From the NCBI GenBank assembly GCA_900547595.1, contig URHE01000035.1, positions 1 through 19,320 of the forward strand: a DNA stretch of 19,320 nucleotides, in the 5' to 3' direction. Shown here in pieces: positions 14,773-19,320 of this stretch. How positions within the stretch are numbered: position 1 is the first letter of the stretch; every line of letters starts with the position of its first letter. Source of the stretch: an uncultured Desulfovibrio sp. (GTDB lineage: Bacteria; Desulfobacterota; Desulfovibrionia; Desulfovibrionales; Desulfovibrionaceae). The position numbers and the translations under genes are program-made. The notes under the pieces were generated by a model, which saw only the letters and a list, made by a program, of their open reading frames with translations, did no database searches and was not told where the DNA came from.

Positions 14773-16323
14773 TCAGGAATGCTGCGAATGGAGGCGTTCG
14801 CCCTCGGCCTCGCGCTTGGCGAGATTGTTGAGCGCATCCACAAAGGCTCTGGCGCTGGCCACCAGGATGTCGGGGTGATTGCCCCGGCCCACCACGGAGA
14901 GGCCGTTCTCGCGCAGGCGCACCGTCACTTCGCCGAGCGCGTCCGTGCCGCCGGTGATGGCGTTGATGGAATACTGCTCCAGCTCCGGCTGGCGGCCCGC
15001 CAGGTCGGCGATGACGTTGTAGAGCGCGTCGATGGGCCCGGCGCCGAAGCCCGCGCCGCTCTTTTCCTCCCCGGCCACGTCCATGAGCACGGCGGCCGTG
15101 GGCGGCACGCCTCCGGAATCGGAGCTCTGCACGCTCACATGCCTGAGCCGCAGGCGGTCGGGGATGCGGTAGACCTCCTGCTGCACCAGGGCCATGAGAT
15201 CCTCGTCGTGGAGCTGCTTCTTGCGGTCGGCAAGCTTTTTGACGGCTTCAAAGACCTGGTTGAGCTGCTCGTCGTCCAGCGAGTAGCCCAGGCTCTCGAA
15301 CTTGCTGCGCACCGCATTGCGGCCGGAATGCTTGCCGATGACAAGATGCGTGGCGCTGCGGCCCACCGCCTGGGGCGTCATGATCTCGTAGGTCTCGCGG
15401 TGCTTGAGCATGCCGTCCTGATGGATGCCGGACTCGTGGGCAAAGGCGTTGGCCCCGGTGATGGCCTTGTTGTTGGGAATGGGCTGGCCGATGATGATGG
15501 AGAGCAGCCGGCAGGTGGGATAGATCTGCTCGGTCCTGATGCCGTCCCTGAGGCCGTAGTAGTCCTGGCGCACATGCAGGGCCATGGCCACTTCTTCCAG
15601 GGCCGCGTTGCCCGCGCGCTCGCCGATGCCGTTGAGCGCCACCTCCGCCTGGCGCGCGCCCGCGCGCAGGGCGGCCAGGGTGTTGGCCACGCCCAGGCCG
15701 AGGTCGTCATGGCAGTGGACGCTGAAAACCGCCTTGCCGCTGTTGGGCGTGTGCTCCATCACATGGCGCACCATGGCGGCAAACTCGTCGGGCTGGGCAT
15801 AGCCCACGGTGTCCGGCAGGTTGATGGTGGTGGCCCCGGCATTGATGGCCGCTTCCACCACGCGGCAGACGAAGTCCGGGTCCGAGCGGGAAAAATCCTC
15901 GCAGGAAAACTCCACATTGGGCGTATAGGAGGCGCAGCGCGCCACGGATTCCTTCGCCAGGGCCAGCACTTCCTCCGGCGTCTTGCGCAGCTTGTATTCC
16001 ATGTGCAGCGCGGAGGTGGCGATGAAGGTGTGGATGCGGGGCTGCTTTGCCGCCTTGACGGCCTCCCAGCAGCGGTCGATATCCTTTTGCGCGCAGCGGG
16101 CAAGCCCGGCGATCTGGACGTTCTCCCCGGCCTGGGCGGCGATGGCGCGCACCGCCTCGAAATCTCCGGGGCTGGACGCGGGAAAGCCCGCCTCGATGAT
16201 GTCCACGCCCAGCACCTCGAGCTGGTGGGCGAGGCGCAGCTTTTCCTGAAAGTTCATGGTCGCGCCCGGCGACTGTTCGCCGTCGCGCAGGGTGGTGTCG
16301 AAAAAGTAGACGCGATCAGCCAT
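14773..16323 (-). CDS. leuA: 2-isopropylmalate synthase
   Basis: The 516-residue enzyme condenses acetyl-CoA with 2-oxoisovalerate, the first committed leucine step, in the cytoplasm. The catalytic TIM barrel opens with FFDTTLRDGEQSPGATM (7-23; D9, R13, E16), has the metal-binding HCHDDLGLGVANT (H near 202 and 204) and HESGIHQDGMLKH. The C-terminal regulatory domain (about 390-505) ends with GRGNHPDILVASARAFVDAL and in this family binds leucine for feedback inhibition. The length is normal for the long bacterial form. The start is set by GGAGG (16330-16334) 6 bases upstream; the open frame continues farther upstream but only through Arg/Pro/Ala-rich non-coding sequence. It sits 128 bases after pssA, likely in the same transcript. 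Confidence 0.97.
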   Translation of the reverse strand: MADRVYFFDTTLRDGEQSPGATMNFQEKLRLAHQLEVLGVDIIEAGFPASSPGDFEAVRAIAAQAGENVQIAGLARCAQKDIDRCWEAVKAAKQPRIHTFIATSALHMEYKLRKTPEEVLALAKESVARCASYTPNVEFSCEDFSRSDPDFVCRVVEAAINAGATTINLPDTVGYAQPDEFAAMVRHVMEHTPNSGKAVFSVHCHDDLGLGVANTLAALRAGARQAEVALNGIGERAGNAALEEVAMALHVRQDYYGLRDGIRTEQIYPTCRLLSIIIGQPIPNNKAITGANAFAHESGIHQDGMLKHRETYEIMTPQAVGRSATHLVIGKHSGRNAVRSKFESLGYSLDDEQLNQVFEAVKKLADRKKQLHDEDLMALVQQEVYRIPDRLRLRHVSVQSSDSGGVPPTAAVLMDVAGEEKSGAGFGAGPIDALYNVIADLAGRQPELEQYSINAITGGTDALGEVTVRLRENGLSVVGRGNHPDILVASARAFVDALNNLAKREAEGERLHSQHS

Positions 16324-16360
16324 GGGATGCCTCCGAAACGATGGGATGGGGCGCGGTTTT

Positions 16361-16396
16361 CGGCCCCGGTGCCGACGCGCCGCCCGCGCGGGGCCG
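16361..16396 (-). other. Hairpin upstream of leuA
   Basis: CGGCCCC (16390-16396 read on the minus strand) pairs with GGGGCCG (16361-16367) over 7 bp in the pssA-leuA gap. On the minus strand it is followed by AAAACCG, not a T run. A leader peptide rich in leucine codons was looked for and not seen, so leucine attenuation is not supported. Confidence 0.3.
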
Positions 16397-16451
16397 TTCG
16401 GACCTGCGGGCGCCGGATGGGCCGCGGGAGTGTTCCGCCGTCTCCGCCCCG

Positions 16452-17216
16452 TCAGTGGTCCTGCGGTGACAGGGAACGCAGGAGCTTGCGGTCGCGGCGC
16501 GGCAGGATGACGAAGGTGTAGGCCAGGCCGCCCGCGATGTAGAGGGCGCAGTAGGCAAAACCGAAAACGCGCGGCACGGAGACCACGAGCGCCAGGAGAA
16601 AGAGGAAGGCCAGCATGCTCCGCACCGGGTGCGCGGTGAGGATGTCGTATTCCTTGAAGGAAAAGTAGCGCACGCGGCTGATCATGAGCACGCCCACGGC
16701 CACCGCCAGCAGCAGGGCCGCATAGGGCGTGAAGGTGTTCAGCCATGCGGGGAAGAGCGCGGCGAAAAAGATGAACGTCACCACCGTGCAGCCGCCCGCG
16801 GGAATGGGCAGCCCCACGAAGAAGCGTTTGCCGGTCACGGCTGTGCTCACGTTGAAGCGCGCCAGGCGCAGCGCGCCGCAGGCAGCATAGATGAAGGCCG
16901 CCGCCACGCCCACGCGCCCGAAATTGCAGAGCTGCCAGTGCCAGAGGAGGATGGCCGGGGCCAGGCCGAAGGCCACGAGATCGGCCAGGGAATCGTACTG
17001 GACGCCGAATTCGCTCGCCGTATTGGTGAGCCGGGCCACCTTGCCGTCAAGACCGTCCATGAGGGCCGAGACCAGAATGGCCATGCCCGCCTGCTCGAAC
17101 CTGCCCTGACCCGCCCAGACCATGGAGAGAAAGCCCAGGAACATGCTCAGGGTGGTGAGCATGTTGGGGAGCAGGTAGGCGCTTCTGGCGGGTTTTTTTC
17201 GTTCAGTGTCGTCCAT
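16452..17216 (-). CDS. pssA: CDP-diacylglycerol--serine O-phosphatidyltransferase
   Basis: The 254-residue inner-membrane enzyme makes phosphatidylserine from CDP-diacylglycerol and L-serine. The complete CDP-alcohol phosphatidyltransferase motif D-x2-DG-x2-AR-x8-G-x3-D-x3-D is present: D54, D57, G58, A61, R62, G71, D75, D79. Several hydrophobic helices surround it (about 15-36, 42-54, 80-92, 103-117, 134-155, 160-180, 202-245), and the protein ends in a basic tail. It is the integral-membrane Gram-positive/archaeal/yeast-like type, not the peripheral enterobacterial PssA. It follows psd after 41 bases, so the two consecutive enzymes of phosphatidylethanolamine synthesis are adjacent, although in reverse order of the pathway. 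No strong Shine-Dalgarno precedes the ATG. Confidence 0.95.
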   Translation of the reverse strand: MDDTERKKPARSAYLLPNMLTTLSMFLGFLSMVWAGQGRFEQAGMAILVSALMDGLDGKVARLTNTASEFGVQYDSLADLVAFGLAPAILLWHWQLCNFGRVGVAAAFIYAACGALRLARFNVSTAVTGKRFFVGLPIPAGGCTVVTFIFFAALFPAWLNTFTPYAALLLAVAVGVLMISRVRYFSFKEYDILTAHPVRSMLAFLFLLALVVSVPRVFGFAYCALYIAGGLAYTFVILPRRDRKLLRSLSPQDH

Positions 17217-17257
17217 GGGATAACCACTGCTGGAAAGGGACGCAACGCCGGAAAGAC

Positions 17258-17911
17258 TCAGGCCCCGTCCCCGCTGCGGCGGGCGATGGGGCTTTCTCCG
17301 GCAAAGACCTTGTCGCCAAGCTGTACCGCCGGAACATAGCCTTCGGGCAGGTAAAGGTCAACTCTGGAGCCAAAGCGGATCATGCCCACGCGCTCGCCGC
17401 GGGCGAGGGCGTCGCCCGCCTCGGCGCGGCAGACGATGCGCCGGGCCACAAGGCCCGCGATCTGCACCATGGTCCACATCCGGCCATCCGCGTCGGCGAG
17501 GCTCCAGCCGCACCGCTCGTTGTCGGTGGAAGCCTTGTCCAGCGAGGCGTTGAAGAACTTGCCCGGCCAGTAGCGCACCTCGTCCACGCGCGCGGCCACG
17601 GGCGCGCGGTTCACATGAACGCTCACAAGGTTCATAAAGACGCTGATGCAGAGCCGTTCCCTGCCGCTGAAGGGGTCGGGGCGCGGCTCGATGCGGATGA
17701 CGCGGCCATCGGCGGGGCTCACGGCAAGGCCCGGCGTCTGGGGGACCACACGCTCGGGATCGCGGAAAAAGTGCAGGCAGAACAGGGTGGCGATCCAGCC
17801 GAGAGCGGCGGGGATCCAGCACTGGAACAGGGAGAGGACAAGGGTCGTGAACACGGCGAGGCCGATGCAGGGCCAGCCTTCCGGCGCAATGCCGCAGGAT
17901 GCGGGACGCAT
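17258..17911 (-). CDS. psd: Phosphatidylserine decarboxylase proenzyme (short type)
   Basis: The 217-residue protein decarboxylates phosphatidylserine to phosphatidylethanolamine at the membrane. It has two hydrophobic stretches at the N-terminus (about 17-33 and 35-47), then HFFRDPERVVP, SPADGRVIRIEP, CISVFMNLVSVHVNRAP (about 97-113), and near the C-terminus MIRFGSRVDLYLP. The Gly-Ser in FGSR is the expected self-cleavage site that forms the pyruvoyl prosthetic group. This is the compact form of about 215 residues, shorter than the roughly 320-residue enterobacterial enzyme. The start at 17911 is fixed by AAGGAG 5 bases upstream; the frame stays open farther upstream only because it reads through the dispersed repeat. 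It heads the psd-pssA-leu gene string. Confidence 0.95.
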   Translation of the reverse strand: MRPASCGIAPEGWPCIGLAVFTTLVLSLFQCWIPAALGWIATLFCLHFFRDPERVVPQTPGLAVSPADGRVIRIEPRPDPFSGRERLCISVFMNLVSVHVNRAPVAARVDEVRYWPGKFFNASLDKASTDNERCGWSLADADGRMWTMVQIAGLVARRIVCRAEAGDALARGERVGMIRFGSRVDLYLPEGYVPAVQLGDKVFAGESPIARRSGDGA

Positions 17912-17916
17912 GGCGA

Positions 17917-17922
17917 CTCCTT
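17917..17922 (-). promoter_or_regulatory. Strong Shine-Dalgarno of psd
   Basis: AAGGAG on the minus strand, 5 bases before the ATG at 17911. It excludes the long upstream extension of the frame as coding. Confidence 0.8.
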
Positions 17923-17967
17923 CTGGACCGCGGGATGCGGCGTAAAATATGGCTTTGCCATTTTTGC

Positions 17968-18045
17968 GGATTCTTCCGGCACCAGCATCCGTCTGTCGCT
18001 CCGCTCCAGACGGACTTGAGGAATACCCATCAACCGCAGTGTATA
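17968..18045 (-). repeat. Dispersed intergenic repeat, copy C
   Basis: This 78-base element is identical to 11499-11576 (opposite orientation) except at two positions. The perfect stem 17989-17995 with 18007-18013 has the same 11-base loop. It begins about 70 bases past the hflX stop in the orientation of hflX. Next to its 3' end lies a small ATGGC-TTT-GCCAT hairpin (17949-17961) with T residues after it on the minus strand. Confidence 0.9.
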
Positions 18046-18074
18046 CTGGAATCTGAAAAATGGAAAATACTTCT

Positions 18075-18089
18075 ATGCCGGAACGGCAT
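18075..18089 (-). terminator. Weak terminator-like hairpin after hflX
   Basis: ATGCCG (18075-18080) and CGGCAT (18084-18089) form a perfect 6-bp stem with a 3-base loop, 25 bases past the hflX stop. On the minus strand it is followed by AGAAGTATTTTCC, which is T-rich but not a clean T run. Termination would be partial at best. Confidence 0.35.
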
Positions 18090-18114
18090 GAATGGCAAGA
18101 GCGGCGGCGCGCCG

Positions 18115-19320
18115 TCACTGGAGGGGAAAGGCGTCCGGGCCGGGCGGCGAATCCTCCGCGTCGCCGCCGGCATCGTCCGGCGCCCCGGCATCCGGCCGCC
18201 ATGGGCCGCGCGCCGCGCCGGGCAGCGCGCGCCTGAGCGCCAGCTCCCGTTCCAGCCAGCGGAACAGCGCCTCCAGCCCCTCGCCCGTGCGCGCGGACAG
18301 GGGAATGGCCCGGGGAAAGGCGTCGGCCAGTTCCGCGCGCGCCGGGGCCGGCAGGCGGTCCCACTTGTTGAGCGCGAGCACGCGCGGCACCGCGGGCAGT
18401 TCCAGCTCTTCCAGGATGCGCTCCACCGAGGCGATCTGCTGGAGCAGGTCGGGATGCGAGGCATCGGCCACATGGATGAGAAAGTCCGCCGCGGCCAGTT
18501 CTTCCAGCGTGGCGCGGAAGGCGTCCACCAGTTCGCGCGGCAGGTTGCGGATGAAGCCCACGGTGTCGGAGATGACCACTTCCCGCTCGCCGGGAACGCG
18601 CAAGCGCCGCGTGGCCGGGTCAAGGGTGGCGAACAGCCGGTTTTCCGCCAGGACGCGGGAACGTGTCAGGGTATTGAGCAGCGTGGACTTGCCCGCGTTG
18701 GTATAGCCCACCAGCGCCGCCAGGGGGATGTCGCGCCGCGCGCGCCGGGCCAGGCCACGCTGGCGGCGGAGTTTTTCCAGCTCGTGGTTCAGGCGCGTCA
18801 TGCGCTCGCGGACCTTGCGGCGGTCCGTCTCAAGACGGCTTTCGCCGGGGCCGCGCCCGCCCACGCCGCCCATGAGCCTGTCCAGCGCGCGGTTGCGCCC
18901 CGCCAGCCGGGGCAGCACATAGCGCAGCTGGGCCAGCTCCACCTGGAGGCGCCCGGCGCGCGAGGCCGCGTGCTGGGCGAAAATATCGAGGATGAGCTGG
19001 GTGCGGTCGATGACCTTGCGCTCGGTGATGTCCGCGAGATTGTGTATCTGGGCGGGGGAAAGCTCGCCGTCAAAGACGAGGATGTCCGCATTCTCGCGCA
19101 GGGCCGTCACTTCCAGCTCCGCGAGCTTGCCCTTGCCGAGGATGGAATGCGGGTCCGGGCGCGTCACGCGCTGGATGCCGCGGCCGCCCACGGCCAGCCC
19201 CGCCGTGCGCGCCAGCTCCGCCAGTTCGGTGAGGTGCTGCTCCTGCACGGGGCGCGGCTCCGCCGCCACGGAAACGAGCAGGGCGCGCCCCGCGCAGGGG
19301 GCGGCATCGCCGTCCGCGTC
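18115..19320 (-). CDS. hflX: GTPase HflX, N-terminus outside window
   Basis: 401 codons plus stop are visible; the frame is open to the right edge and begins there with coding sequence (ALLVSVAAEPRP...), so the GTG at 19269 is internal. HflX binds ribosomes and splits stalled or stress-damaged 70S particles using GTP. Visible features are the N-terminal HflX domain with DPHSILGKGKLAEL and FDGELSPAQ, a coiled linker with GGVGGRGPGES and RRKVRERMTRLNHELEKLRRQ (the window holds the helical stretch), then the G domain: G1 GYTNAGKST (around 18686-18712), G2 TLDPATRR, G3 DTVGFI, G4 NKWD, G5 SARTGEG. The C-terminal 35 residues are Pro/Gly/Asp/Ala-rich and look disordered. psd lies downstream across repeat copy C. 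Confidence 0.95.
   Translation of the reverse strand, partial: DADGDAAPCAGRALLVSVAAEPRPVQEQHLTELAELARTAGLAVGGRGIQRVTRPDPHSILGKGKLAELEVTALRENADILVFDGELSPAQIHNLADITERKVIDRTQLILDIFAQHAASRAGRLQVELAQLRYVLPRLAGRNRALDRLMGGVGGRGPGESRLETDRRKVRERMTRLNHELEKLRRQRGLARRARRDIPLAALVGYTNAGKSTLLNTLTRSRVLAENRLFATLDPATRRLRVPGEREVVISDTVGFIRNLPRELVDAFRATLEELAAADFLIHVADASHPDLLQQIASVERILEELELPAVPRVLALNKWDRLPAPARAELADAFPRAIPLSARTGEGLEALFRWLERELALRRALPGAARGPWRPDAGAPDDAGGDAEDSPPGPDAFPLQ

Noticed and set aside
14708..16396. Leucine attenuation or T-box control in the leu gene gaps
   Set aside because: The stems at 14708-14761 and 16361-16396 lack T runs, and no leucine-rich leader peptide or T-box sequence was found.

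Overview
The window is about 19.3 kb of very GC-rich bacterial DNA, most likely from a sulfate-reducing Desulfovibrio-type bacterium (Desulfobacterota). This is inferred from gene content: a giant fused FAD / iron-sulfur D-lactate or glycolate-type oxidoreductase, a short rubrerythrin, an AlaC-type aminotransferase paired with homoserine dehydrogenase, and a psd-pssA-leuA-leuC-leuD-leuB cluster. No tRNA, rRNA, CRISPR array, transposase or phage gene was found.

Layout. (1) Positions 1-4874, minus strand: a 1212-residue GlcD/GlcF-type fusion oxidoreductase with a good promoter, followed with a one-base stop/start overlap by a multi-pass membrane protein that runs off the left edge. (2) Positions 4875-7182: an intergenic region with one copy of a dispersed repeat, then an AT-richer orphan gene resembling CDP-glycerol glycerophosphotransferases (probably acquired), then a rubrerythrin gene with its own ribosome binding site, candidate promoter and strong intrinsic terminator. 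(3) Positions 7288-8580, minus: a Wzx/MATE-like polysaccharide flippase. (4) Positions 8876-11420, plus: alaC-hom, an amino-acid operon with its own promoter and a hairpin-rich leader, divergent from the flippase. (5) Positions 11421-11772: a 352-base space between the converging hom and leuB genes, holding a second repeat copy and a 98-base near-perfect palindrome with T runs on both flanks. (6) Positions 11773-17911, minus: psd, pssA, leuA, leuC, leuD, leuB, i.e. phosphatidylethanolamine synthesis followed by the whole leucine pathway from 2-oxoisovalerate to the last oxidation step. (7) Positions 18115-19320, minus: the ribosome-associated GTPase HflX, cut by the right edge, with a third repeat copy between it and psd.

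How the genes work together: leuA (2-isopropylmalate synthase), leuC/leuD (isomerase subunits) and leuB (dehydrogenase) form an uninterrupted pathway. psd and pssA are two consecutive steps of phosphatidylethanolamine synthesis. alaC and hom are a tight pair in amino-acid metabolism. The oxidoreductase would feed electrons from a 2-hydroxy acid into the respiratory chain.

The most interesting non-genic signal is a family of about 78-90-base repeats present three times, at 5121-5208, 11487-11576 and 17968-18045. Two copies are 76/78 identical. Each lies just 3' of a gene and in the same orientation relative to it, and each has a 7-bp stem with an 11-base loop. Most genes here are ordinary core metabolism, and I see no complete novel protein system.
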